Origin: Isoptericola sediminis
GTDB taxonomy: Bacteria; Actinomycetota; Actinomycetes; Actinomycetales; Cellulomonadaceae
Reading direction: 5' to 3'
Length of the DNA: 64,000 nt
Assembly (NCBI RefSeq): GCF_013085345.1
Contig: NZ_JABFAJ010000024.1
Coordinates: 186,001 to 250,000 of the forward strand
The position numbers were made by a program, and so were the translations under genes. Below, piece by piece: positions 50,498 through 58,272 of this stretch (position 1 is its first letter; every line of letters begins with the position of its first letter). A model generated the notes under the pieces. It was not told the origin of the DNA and made no database searches. It worked only from the letters and a program-made list of their open reading frames with translations.

Positions 50498-50779
50498 TCA
50501 GTCGTCCAGGCCGAGGGCGAAGGCCTGCTCGAGGTCCAGGTGCGAGTACGCGCGGAACGCGATGAGCGTCTCGGTACGCAGCACGCCCGGGACCTTGCTG
50601 ATCCCGTCGGCGATGACGTCGGAGAGGGCGTCGTGCTCCTTCACCCGGACCATCGCCACGAGGTCCGCCTTGCCGGTGACCGAGTAGACCTCGCTCACGC
50701 CGGGCAGGTCGGTGACGCGGGACGCGACCTCGGGGATCTGGTCGGCGGCGGTGTCGATCAGCACGATGGCGGTCAGCAT
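50498..50779 (-). CDS. Stand-alone Lrp/AsnC ligand-binding (RAM) domain protein
   Basis: A 93-residue protein equal to the C-terminal RAM domain of Lrp/AsnC regulators, without the DNA-binding half: A-I-V-L-I-D-T-A-A at the start, G-V-S-E-V-Y-S-V-T-G-K-A-D-L-V-A-M-V-R-V in the middle and G-V-L-R-T-E-T-L-I-A-F after. Such proteins bind amino acids and form rings. The start overlaps the 3' end of the exonuclease gene by 7 bp, and TACGAT 6 nt upstream suggests a separate leaderless transcript. Confidence 0.88.
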   Translation of the reverse strand: MLTAIVLIDTAADQIPEVASRVTDLPGVSEVYSVTGKADLVAMVRVKEHDALSDVIADGISKVPGVLRTETLIAFRAYSHLDLEQAFALGLDD

Positions 50780-52536
50780 GCGGCCATCGTATCGGCGGCC
50801 TCGCCCACGGCCAGCGCGACCGTGGCCGCCACGTCGTCGAGATCGGCGTGCGCGACGGCGGACCGGACCGGGCACGTCCACGGGTCCGAGACGTCGACCA
50901 GGCGGACGTCGGGCTGGTCGAGCCAGTCCAGGATCAGCGCCGCCTCCTCGGGATGGCACGCCGGGGCCGGCGGCGTCGGTGCGTCGACGACCTCCGCCGT
51001 GGCCCGCAGGGCGTGCACGACGGGCCAGGGGTCCTCGCCGGCGCCGGTGACCGCCGTCGCGGCCAGCCGGGCGTGCCGCACGACGACCAGCTCCCAGCCG
51101 CCCGCGGGCGTCGGCCGACCGGCGACGAGCTCCGCGCACCGGCTCAGCGGGTCCAGACGCTGGGCACGTGCCGCGCCGCCGACGAAGGCACGCAGCCGGG
51201 CCGTGACCTGCCCGGCCTCCTCGAACCGTTCCTGGGCGGCCAGGCGGGCGACCCGTTCGCCGAGGGCCCGCACCACGACCCCGGGGTCACCGGTCAGCGC
51301 CGCGGTCGCCTCCGCCACGACGGCGGCGTAGCCGACGTCGGGCGTCTCGACGGCGGTGCAGGGCGCCGAGCACCGGTCCAGCCCGGCCAGCGCGCACGGG
51401 CTGCGTCGTTCCCGGGCCACCAGGGGCAGACGCTGCGTGCACTGGCGCAGGCTGAGGGCGTCGTGCACGGCCTCGACGGCGGCCGACGCCGTGCGGCGCG
51501 AGGTGAACGGGCCGATGTGGGGCGCGTCGCCGCGCACCTCGGAGACCACGGAGAGCCGGGGGTAGGCCTCGTCGGTCAGGCGGACCCACGACCGTCGCTC
51601 GGGGTGCTTGGACCGGCGGTTGTAGCGCGGGGCGTGCTCCGCGATGAGGCGGAGCTCGCGCACCCGGGCCTCCAACGGCGTCGCGCACACGACCGGCGTC
51701 ACGGCGTCGGCGATCCGCACCATCTCGGTCATGCGGCGGCGCTTCTCGGCGGCGGTGAAGTAGGACCGCACGCGCTGACGGATGTTGGTCGAGGTGCCGA
51801 CGTAGAGCACCTCGTCGTCCGGTCCCCGGAACAGGTAGACGCCGGGGGAGGAGGGCAGGCCGTCGGCGAGGGTGGCCTTGCGCCGCACGTCCGCCGGCAC
51901 CGGGTCGGACGCCGTGGCCAGGTCCTCCAGGTGGGTCACGCCGAGCGGGGCGAGCCGCTCGAGCAGGCCGTGCAGCACGTCCACCGTCGCGCGGGCGTCG
52001 GCGAGCGCGCGGTGGTCGGGGGAGGTGCCGGCCCGGAACAGCGCCGCGAGCGTGGACAGCTTGTGGTTGCGGGCCTCGTCGCGCGTCACGACGCGCCGGG
52101 CCAGCGGGAGAGTGTCGACGACGGCGAAACCCGGCCAGGCGTAGCCCAGCTCGGCGCAGGCCGCCCGCAGGAAGCCGATGTCGAACGGGGCGTTGTGCGC
52201 CACGAGCACGGCGTCGTGCGCGAACTCCAGGAAGCTGGGCAGGACGAGGTCGGGGTCCGGTGCGGTCGCGACCATCGTGGTGGTGATGCCCGTCAGGCGG
52301 GCCACGAACGCCGGCACCGGCCGCCCGGGGTTGACCAACGACTGGAACTCGCCGAGCACCTCGCCGCCGCGGACCTTGACCGCGCCGATCTCGGTGATCC
52401 CGGCGTCGTCGGCGCGGCTGCCCGTGGTCTCCAGGTCGACGACGACGAAGGTGACGTCCTGCAGCGGGGTCCCCAGGTCGGCGAACGACGGCTGGACGCT
52501 CGTCCCCGGCTGCCCACGGGTGGACGTGATCGACAT
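50773..52536 (-). CDS. DEDDh exonuclease / GIY-YIG (UvrC-like) fusion protein
   Basis: A 587-residue fusion. Residues about 25-190 form a DnaQ-type exonuclease (V-V-D-L-E-T-T-G with D-x-E, H-N-A-P-F-D, and H-R-A-L-A-D-A). A GIY-YIG domain follows (about 215-300: S-S-P-G-V-Y-L-F and L-Y-V-G-T-S), then a UvrC-like segment with four Cys (C-x14-C-x7-C-x3-C) and a UVR-like F-E-E-A-G-Q-V motif. This is the Rv2191 family, next to trpD in mycobacteria too. It probably incises and trims damaged DNA. TAGCGT 7 nt before ATG 52536 suggests a leaderless mRNA. Confidence 0.88.
   Translation of the reverse strand: MSITSTRGQPGTSVQPSFADLGTPLQDVTFVVVDLETTGSRADDAGITEIGAVKVRGGEVLGEFQSLVNPGRPVPAFVARLTGITTTMVATAPDPDLVLPSFLEFAHDAVLVAHNAPFDIGFLRAACAELGYAWPGFAVVDTLPLARRVVTRDEARNHKLSTLAALFRAGTSPDHRALADARATVDVLHGLLERLAPLGVTHLEDLATASDPVPADVRRKATLADGLPSSPGVYLFRGPDDEVLYVGTSTNIRQRVRSYFTAAEKRRRMTEMVRIADAVTPVVCATPLEARVRELRLIAEHAPRYNRRSKHPERRSWVRLTDEAYPRLSVVSEVRGDAPHIGPFTSRRTASAAVEAVHDALSLRQCTQRLPLVARERRSPCALAGLDRCSAPCTAVETPDVGYAAVVAEATAALTGDPGVVVRALGERVARLAAQERFEEAGQVTARLRAFVGGAARAQRLDPLSRCAELVAGRPTPAGGWELVVVRHARLAATAVTGAGEDPWPVVHALRATAEVVDAPTPPAPACHPEEAALILDWLDQPDVRLVDVSDPWTCPVRSAVAHADLDDVAATVALAVGEAADTMAAC
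50786..50791 (-). promoter_or_regulatory. -10 hexamer for the Lrp-type gene inside the exonuclease gene
   Basis: TACGAT on the minus strand ends 6 nt before ATG 50779 and lies within the last codons of the exonuclease gene. Confidence 0.45.
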
Positions 52537-52543
52537 GGCGGGG

Positions 52544-52549
52544 ACGCTA
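52544..52549 (-). promoter_or_regulatory. -10 hexamer, leaderless start of exonuclease gene
   Basis: TAGCGT on the minus strand ends 7 nt before ATG 52536. Confidence 0.5.
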
Positions 52550-52629
52550 GCGGCCGCCACCGACAGCAGGTCGGGGCGAGGTGCCGGACGGGGCGGCCGG
52601 GCCGGCGAGGGGCCGGCCCGGCCGCGCGG

Positions 52630-54441
52630 TCAGGCGGGGGACTGCGTGCGCGTGTCCTGGTAGAGGGAGTCGATGTCGGCGGAGAAGTCGTCGAGCACGA
52701 CGTTGCGCCGGACCTTCATCGAGGGCGTGAGGTAGCCGTTCTCGACGGTGAGGTCCTCGGGCAGCACCGAGAACTTGCGGATCGACTCGGCGCGCGAGAC
52801 CGCCTCGTTGGCCCGCGTCACGGCGTGGTCGAGCGCGGCCAGCACGTCCGGGTCCGTCTTGGCCTCCTCGACCGACAGGGTCGGCTTGTCGTGCATCTTG
52901 CACCAGCCGGGCAGGCCGTCCGGGTCGAGGGTGATCAGCGCACCGATGAACGGGCGGTTGTCACCGACGACCACGCACTGGCTCACCAGCGCGTGGGCGC
53001 GGATGCGGTCCTCCAGCTCGGCGGGGGCGACGTTCTTGCCGCCCGCGGTCACGATGATCTCCTTCTTGCGACCGGTGATCCGCAGGAAGCCGTCGTCGTC
53101 CAGCGAGCCGAGGTCCCCGGTGCGGAACCACTCGCCGTCGAACGACTCCGCGGTCGCCTCGGCGTTGTCGTGGTAGCCCTTGAACACCTGCACGCCGCGC
53201 AGCATGATCTCGCCGTCCTCGGCGATCTTGACCCCGCAGCCCGGCAACTGTTCCCCGACGGAGCCGATGCGGTTGTTGCTGGGCCGGTTGACGGAGGTCG
53301 GGGCCGTCGTCTCGGTGAGGCCGTAGCCCTCGATGATCGTCAGCCCGATGCCGCGGAAGAAGTGGCCGAGCCGCTCGCCCAGCGGGCCGCCGCCGGAGAC
53401 GGCGTAGCGGGCCTCGCCGCCCAGTGCCGCGCGCAGCTTCTTGTAGACCAGCCGGTCCGCGACCGTGTGCTGCAGGTTCAGCCAGAACGAGGGGCCGCCG
53501 GTGTCCTGCGCGCGGGACCACTCGATGGCCGTGGCGGTCGCCCAGTGGAAGATCTTCAGCTTGCCGCCGGCCGCGGCCTTCTGCTCGGCCGAGTTGTAGA
53601 CCTTCTCGAAGACGCGCGGGACCGCGAGCACGTAGGTGGGCTTGAACTCCGCCAGGCCCTCGGTGACGGTCTTGGTGTCGCCCCAGTGGCCGAGCACGGT
53701 GCCGCCGGCGATGGCGAGCACCTCGACGAACCGGGCGAAGACGTGCGCGAGCGGCAGGAACAGCAGGGTGCGCCCGCCGTCCTGCTCGAAGACCTCGGGG
53801 AGGGCCGCGACGGCGTTCTTGGTGAGCAGCGCGAAGTTGCCGTGCGTGAGCTCGGCGCCCTTGGGCCGCCCGGTGGTCCCGGAGGTGTAGATGATGGTGG
53901 CGACGTCGTCGAGCTGCGCGACGGCGCGGCGGCGCTCGATCTCGGCGTCCTCGACCTCCGCGCCGGCGGCGGTGAGCTCGGCGATGGCGCCGTCCTCGAG
54001 GGAGAGGACGTCGTGCAGCGTGGGGGCCGAGGCCTGCACCTGCTTGACGGTGTCGGCCATCTCGGCGTCCTCGGCCACCACGAGGGTGGTGCCGGAGTCG
54101 GTGACGATCCACTCGACCTGGTCCCGCGAGGACGTCTCGTAGATCGGCACGGCGACGGCGCCGGCCGCCCAGGCCGCGAAGTCGAGCAGGGTCCACTCGT
54201 ACCGCGTGTGCGACATGATCCCGACGGCCTGGCCCGGCTGGACGCCCTTGGCGACCAGACCCTTCGCGACCGCCACGACCTGCGCGTCGAACTCCGTGCC
54301 GCTCACCTTCTCCCACCCGGACGGCCCGGGGCGCTCGAGCACCGTCGCCGAGGGGTCCGGGGAGATCCGGTCGGCGAGCAGGGTGTTCAGGTTGTAGGTG
54401 GGGGGCAGCTCAACGAGCTGCGGTGTGGTGGTCTCGTCCAT
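52630..54441 (-). CDS. Long-chain fatty-acid-CoA ligase (AMP-forming)
   Basis: A 603-residue adenylate-forming enzyme. The AMP-binding P-loop is IIYTSGTTGRPKGAELTHGN; further core motifs are G-Y-G-L-T-E-T-T-A-P, W-F-R-T-G-D-L-G and G-R-K-K-E-I-I-V-T-A-G-G-K-N-V-A-P, with the C-terminal Lys in P-S-M-K-V-R-R. It activates fatty acids to acyl-CoA at the membrane and occupies the FadD15 position of mycobacteria. ATG 54441 is chosen because MDETTTPQ and the family-like sequence begin there, although the frame is open upstream. Confidence 0.92.
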   Translation of the reverse strand: MDETTTPQLVELPPTYNLNTLLADRISPDPSATVLERPGPSGWEKVSGTEFDAQVVAVAKGLVAKGVQPGQAVGIMSHTRYEWTLLDFAAWAAGAVAVPIYETSSRDQVEWIVTDSGTTLVVAEDAEMADTVKQVQASAPTLHDVLSLEDGAIAELTAAGAEVEDAEIERRRAVAQLDDVATIIYTSGTTGRPKGAELTHGNFALLTKNAVAALPEVFEQDGGRTLLFLPLAHVFARFVEVLAIAGGTVLGHWGDTKTVTEGLAEFKPTYVLAVPRVFEKVYNSAEQKAAAGGKLKIFHWATATAIEWSRAQDTGGPSFWLNLQHTVADRLVYKKLRAALGGEARYAVSGGGPLGERLGHFFRGIGLTIIEGYGLTETTAPTSVNRPSNNRIGSVGEQLPGCGVKIAEDGEIMLRGVQVFKGYHDNAEATAESFDGEWFRTGDLGSLDDDGFLRITGRKKEIIVTAGGKNVAPAELEDRIRAHALVSQCVVVGDNRPFIGALITLDPDGLPGWCKMHDKPTLSVEEAKTDPDVLAALDHAVTRANEAVSRAESIRKFSVLPEDLTVENGYLTPSMKVRRNVVLDDFSADIDSLYQDTRTQSPA

Positions 54442-54557
54442 GGCTGACTCCAGTGGCAGGGATGTCCGACGGAGCGTCACGATACCGCGTCGCAGGGCCT
54501 GCGTGGGCCATCTCCGGTCACCAGTCGGACGGTGCGTGCGGCGGTCGCGGAGGTCGG

Positions 54558-54563
54558 TAGGCT
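54558..54563 (+). promoter_or_regulatory. -10 hexamer upstream of the ROK glucokinase
   Basis: TAGGCT lies about 95 nt before ATG 54659, leaving a leader of about 90 nt with GTGAGGT as ribosome binding site. No start codon sits at leaderless distance in the glucokinase frame. Confidence 0.45.
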
Positions 54564-54658
54564 GTCCCCGGCGCGACGGAGCGCGCCTCCACCCGGCGTC
54601 GGTGCGGCTCACCGGGCCGTGCGACGTCCCCCCGACGAGCGAACGTGAGGTCGTACGC

Positions 54659-55603
54659 ATGCACGCCATCGGAGTCGACATCGGCGGAACCAAGATCGCC
54701 GTCGGCGTCGTGGACGAGGCCGGGCGCATCCTGGCGAAGGTCCGGCGGGACACCGTCGCCGACGACGTCGCGAGCATCGACCGTGCGATCGCGGACGCGT
54801 GCACCGAGCTGGCCCGGGAGCACGAGGTCGGTGCGATCGGCCTGGCCGCGGCCGGTTTCGTCAGCCCCGACCGGTCCTCGGTGCTGTTCGCGCCGAACAT
54901 CGCCTGGCGCGAGTACCCGTTGGCGCAGCGCGTCGGCGACCTGCTGGACCTGGACGTCCCGGTCGTCGTGGAGAACGACGCGAACGCGGCCGGCTGGGCG
55001 GAGTTCCGCTTCGGTGCGGCCCGGGCCGCCACCGACATGATCATGCTGACCGTCGGGACGGGGCTCGGTGGCGCCGTCGTCGTCGACCGCGAGCTGGTGC
55101 GCGGCAAGTGGGGCGTGGCCGCCGAGGTCGGGCACATGCGGGTAGTGCCGGGCGGGCACTACTGCGGCTGCGGTCACGAGGGCTGCTGGGAGCAGTACGC
55201 CTCGGGGTCGGCCCTCGTGCGCGACGCCCGGCAGGCGGCGGTGGCCAACCGCGACGCCGCCGCGCGCCTGCTGGAGCTGGCAGGCGGCGACCGCGAGGCC
55301 ATCCAGGGTCCGCACGTGACGCAGGCGGCCCAGGAGGGCGACCCGCTGGCGATCGACCTGCTCGCGAACCTCGGGCGCTGGATCGGCGAGGGCGCCGCGT
55401 CCGTCGCCGCCCTGCTGGACCCGGAGCTGTTCGTGATCGGCGGCGGTGTCGGCGCCGCCGGGGACCTGCTGCTGCTGCCGATCCGCAAGGCCTACGAGGC
55501 GCAGCTCTCGGCGCTCGGCCACCGGCCCGTCGCCCAGGTCGAGCTCGCCCAGCACGCCAACGAGGCCGGCATCGTGGGCGCGGCCGACCTGGCCCGACGC
55601 TGA
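54659..55603 (+). CDS. ROK-family glucokinase
   Basis: A 314-residue ROK kinase. The N-terminal phosphate loop is G-V-D-I-G-G-T-K-I-A; E-N-D-A-N-A-A holds the catalytic Asp; G-T-G-L-G-G-A-V is the second loop; E-V-G-H-M with C-G-C-G-H-E-G-C-W-E-Q-Y is the zinc-binding signature. It phosphorylates glucose at C6. PPi-dependent phosphofructokinase is encoded 1.4 kb downstream, giving two steps of sugar phosphate metabolism in one area. Confidence 0.92.
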   Translation: MHAIGVDIGGTKIAVGVVDEAGRILAKVRRDTVADDVASIDRAIADACTELAREHEVGAIGLAAAGFVSPDRSSVLFAPNIAWREYPLAQRVGDLLDLDVPVVVENDANAAGWAEFRFGAARAATDMIMLTVGTGLGGAVVVDRELVRGKWGVAAEVGHMRVVPGGHYCGCGHEGCWEQYASGSALVRDARQAAVANRDAAARLLELAGGDREAIQGPHVTQAAQEGDPLAIDLLANLGRWIGEGAASVAALLDPELFVIGGGVGAAGDLLLLPIRKAYEAQLSALGHRPVAQVELAQHANEAGIVGAADLARR

Positions 55604-55625
55604 CGCCGGCGGTCCGGGCGCGGTC

Positions 55626-56156
55626 TCAGACGACCGCGCCGGGGCCGTCGTCCTCGGGGTCGCGCCGGGCCGGCATGCGCCAGACCAGCACCGCGACGGC
55701 GGCGACGAACGCCCCGCCGGCGGCCGGACCCAGCCAGCCGGGCACGACGAGCTGGGCGAGCATCGCGCGCAGGACGACGCTGAGCACGGTGAGCACCGGC
55801 ACCGCGACGACCACGGTCCAGGCGAGGGTGAGCAGCGGGTCGCGGTGGGTGATCGGCCCCGGGTCCGGCGGCACGAAGTGCGACTCAGTCTCTTCGAGCG
55901 CCTCGACCTCGGGGGAGGCCGGCCAGTCCCGGGGGCCGGCCGCCCGCGCGACGGGCGTCGACGGCGCGTCGTCGTCGGCCGGTTCCGGGTCGGTCCCCGC
56001 CTCCGACCCCGTCCTGCGGTCGGTCTCCTCAGGTCGTCCGAGGTCGCGCCCCGACTGCTCCACGTCGCCGAGTCGTGCGACGATATCCGTCCAACGGGCG
56101 TCGACGTCGGCGTCCGGGAGGTCGTCCGGATCCGCGTCCCGGTTCGATGAGGCCAT
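55626..56156 (-). CDS. Actinobacterial membrane protein, two helices, unknown function
   Basis: A 176-residue protein. An acidic, disordered N-terminus (about 1-85) leads to the conserved H-F-V-P-P-D-P-G-P motif (about 93-100) and two transmembrane helices (about 110-130 and 143-160). I recall the F-V-P-P-D-P-G-P motif from unnamed actinobacterial proteins next to plsC. Function unknown. TAGAGT 6 nt before ATG 56156 suggests a leaderless mRNA. Divergent from plsC. Confidence 0.75.
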   Translation of the reverse strand: MASSNRDADPDDLPDADVDARWTDIVARLGDVEQSGRDLGRPEETDRRTGSEAGTDPEPADDDAPSTPVARAAGPRDWPASPEVEALEETESHFVPPDPGPITHRDPLLTLAWTVVVAVPVLTVLSVVLRAMLAQLVVPGWLGPAAGGAFVAAVAVLVWRMPARRDPEDDGPGAVV

Positions 56157-56162
56157 GGGAAC

Positions 56163-56168
56163 ACTCTA
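56163..56168 (-). promoter_or_regulatory. -10 hexamer, leaderless start
   Basis: TAGAGT on the minus strand ends 6 nt before ATG 56156. Confidence 0.5.
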
Positions 56169-56198
56169 TTGTCGTCGGTGACGCCGCGAGGAGGACCG

Positions 56199-56957
56199 TT
56201 GTTCTACTGGGTGATGAAGCACGTGCTGGTCGGACCGGTGCTGCGCATGGCCTTCCGCCCGTGGACCCGTGGTGTGGACAACCTGCCCAGCACCGGCGGT
56301 GCGATCCTGGCCAGCAACCACCTCGCCGTCATCGACTCCTTCGTGCTGCCGCTGGTGCTGGACCGGCAGGTGAAGTTCCTCGGCAAGTCGGACTACTTCA
56401 CCGGCAGCGGGCTGCGCGGCCGGCTGGTGGCCGGGTTCATGCGCGGGGTCGGCACCATCCCGGTGGACCGGTCGGGCGGCAAGGCGAGCGAGGCCGCGCT
56501 GCGGACGGGTCTGCGCGTGCTGTCCGAGGGCGAGCTCTTCGGGATCTACCCCGAGGGCACCCGCAGCCCCGACGGCCGCCTCTACCGCGGCAAGACGGGG
56601 GTGGCCCGGCTGGCCCTGGAGTCCGGCGCGCCCGTGGTGCCCGTGGCGATGGTCGGGACCGACGTCGCCCAGCCCCTGGGCAAGGTGCTGCCCAAGCCGA
56701 TGCCCATCGGCGTCGTCATCGGCGAGCCCCTGGACTTCAGCCGGTACCGCGGCATGGAGAACGACCGGTTCGTCCTGCGCGCCGTCACCGACGAGATCGT
56801 GTACGCGATCCTGCGCCTGAGCGAGCAGGAGTACGTCGACGTCTACGCGGCCACGGCCAAGGCCCGCATCGCCCAGGGCCTGCCGGTCGACCCGACGCCG
56901 GGCAGCTCGGCGTCGGACCGGGGGCCCGCCCCGGACGGGGACCGACCCGAGCGCTGA
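56199..56957 (+). CDS. plsC: 1-acyl-sn-glycerol-3-phosphate acyltransferase (PlsC family)
   Basis: A 252-residue acyltransferase. The catalytic H-x4-D is N-H-L-A-V-I-D, the phosphate-binding motif is Y-P-E-G-T-R-S, and P-V-V-P-V-A-M-V-G follows. It probably acylates lysophosphatidic acid or a similar lipid at the membrane. TTG 56199 is preferred: GAGGAGG lies 4 nt upstream and the sequence from there (F-Y-W-V-M-K-H) aligns with the start of mycobacterial Rv2182c as I recall it. ATG 56214 is an alternative. Confidence 0.88.
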   Translation: MFYWVMKHVLVGPVLRMAFRPWTRGVDNLPSTGGAILASNHLAVIDSFVLPLVLDRQVKFLGKSDYFTGSGLRGRLVAGFMRGVGTIPVDRSGGKASEAALRTGLRVLSEGELFGIYPEGTRSPDGRLYRGKTGVARLALESGAPVVPVAMVGTDVAQPLGKVLPKPMPIGVVIGEPLDFSRYRGMENDRFVLRAVTDEIVYAILRLSEQEYVDVYAATAKARIAQGLPVDPTPGSSASDRGPAPDGDRPER

Positions 56958-56987
56958 GACGGGGCCGCGGGGGCGTGACGGCCCTCG

Positions 56988-56993
56988 TAGGAT
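56988..56993 (+). promoter_or_regulatory. pfp -10 hexamer
   Basis: TAGGAT lies about 38 nt before ATG 57032; the short leader contains AGGAGAGG. Confidence 0.6.
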
Positions 56994-57031
56994 GGGGAGC
57001 GCTGTTCATCCCCTAGGAGAGGTTGCTCCTC

Positions 57032-58258
57032 ATGTCGGTCCGTCGTGTGGCCCTGCTGACCGCCGGTGGTTTCGCCCCGTGCCTGTCCTCCGCGGTCGGT
57101 GGCCTCATCGAGCGCTACAACGAGCTCGACCCCTCGATCGAGATCATCGCCTACCAGTACGGCTACCACGGCCTGCTCACCGGCACGAAGATCGAGGTCG
57201 GTGCGGAGGCGCGCCGCCAGGCCGGCATCCTGCACCGCTTCGGCGGCTCGCCGATCGGCAACTCGCGCGTGAAGCTGACCAACGCGGCCGACTGCGTCAA
57301 GCGCGGCCTCGTCCAGGAGGGTCAGGACCCGCTGCACGTCGCCGCGGAGCAGCTCAAGGCCGACGGCGTGGACGTCCTGCACACCATCGGCGGCGACGAC
57401 ACCAACACGACCGCCGCGGACCTCGCCGCCTACCTGCACGAGAACGACTACGAGCTCACCGTCGTCGGTCTGCCCAAGACCATCGACAACGACGTGGTGC
57501 CGATCAAGCAGTCGCTCGGCGCCTGGACCGCCGCCGAGGAGGCGGCCGGGTTCGCCGCCAACGTCATCGGCGAGCACCGCTCCGGCCCGCGCATGCTCAT
57601 CGTGCACGAGGTCATGGGCCGCCACTGCGGCTGGCTGACGGCCGCCGCCGCCGCGGAGTACCGCAAGTGGCTCGACGCCCAGGAGTTCGCCCCGGCCCTC
57701 GGCCTCACCCGCGAGCGCTGGGACGTGCACGCGGTGTTCGTGCCCGAGCTGGCCATCGACATCGATGCCGAGGCCGAGCGCCTCAAGACGGTCATGGACA
57801 CCCACGGCAACGTCAACATCTTCCTGTCCGAGGGTGCGGGCATGCACGAGATCGTCGCCCAGCTCGAGGCGGCCGGCGAGGAGGTCCAGCGCGACCCCTT
57901 CGGCCACGTCAAGCTCGACACGATCAACCCGGGCCAGTGGTTCGCCCAGCAGTTCGCCGAGAAGCTGGGCGCCGAGAAGGTCATGGTCCAGAAGTCCGGC
58001 TACTACTCGCGTGCCGCGGCCGCGAACGCCGAGGACCTGCGTCTCATCAAGTCGATGACGGACCTGGCGGTCGAGTGCGCCCTGCGCGGCGAGCCCGGCG
58101 TCATCGGCCACGACGAGGAGGACGAGGACAAGCTCAAGGCGATCGCGTTCCCGCGCATCGCCGGCGGTAAGGCCTTCGACGTCCACCAGGAGTGGTTCGG
58201 CGAGATGCTGGCCGACCTCGGTCAGTCGCTCGTGCCCGCCCAGCCCACCGAGCACTGA
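57032..58258 (+). CDS. pfp: Pyrophosphate-dependent 6-phosphofructokinase
   Basis: A 408-residue phosphofructokinase. T-I-G-G-D-D-T-N carries Asp where ATP-dependent enzymes have Gly (GGDGS), the residue known to favour pyrophosphate. P-K-T-I-D-N-D contains the catalytic Asp, and M-G-R-H-C-G-W binds substrate. It interconverts fructose-6-phosphate and fructose-1,6-bisphosphate using PPi, so it can run both ways. ATG 57032 has AGGAGA at good distance. It lies 14 nt before the DAHP synthase gene, likely the same operon, which links sugar flux with aromatic synthesis. Confidence 0.93.
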   Translation: MSVRRVALLTAGGFAPCLSSAVGGLIERYNELDPSIEIIAYQYGYHGLLTGTKIEVGAEARRQAGILHRFGGSPIGNSRVKLTNAADCVKRGLVQEGQDPLHVAAEQLKADGVDVLHTIGGDDTNTTAADLAAYLHENDYELTVVGLPKTIDNDVVPIKQSLGAWTAAEEAAGFAANVIGEHRSGPRMLIVHEVMGRHCGWLTAAAAAEYRKWLDAQEFAPALGLTRERWDVHAVFVPELAIDIDAEAERLKTVMDTHGNVNIFLSEGAGMHEIVAQLEAAGEEVQRDPFGHVKLDTINPGQWFAQQFAEKLGAEKVMVQKSGYYSRAAAANAEDLRLIKSMTDLAVECALRGEPGVIGHDEEDEDKLKAIAFPRIAGGKAFDVHQEWFGEMLADLGQSLVPAQPTEH

Positions 58259-58272
58259 GGCGGACGGGCACC

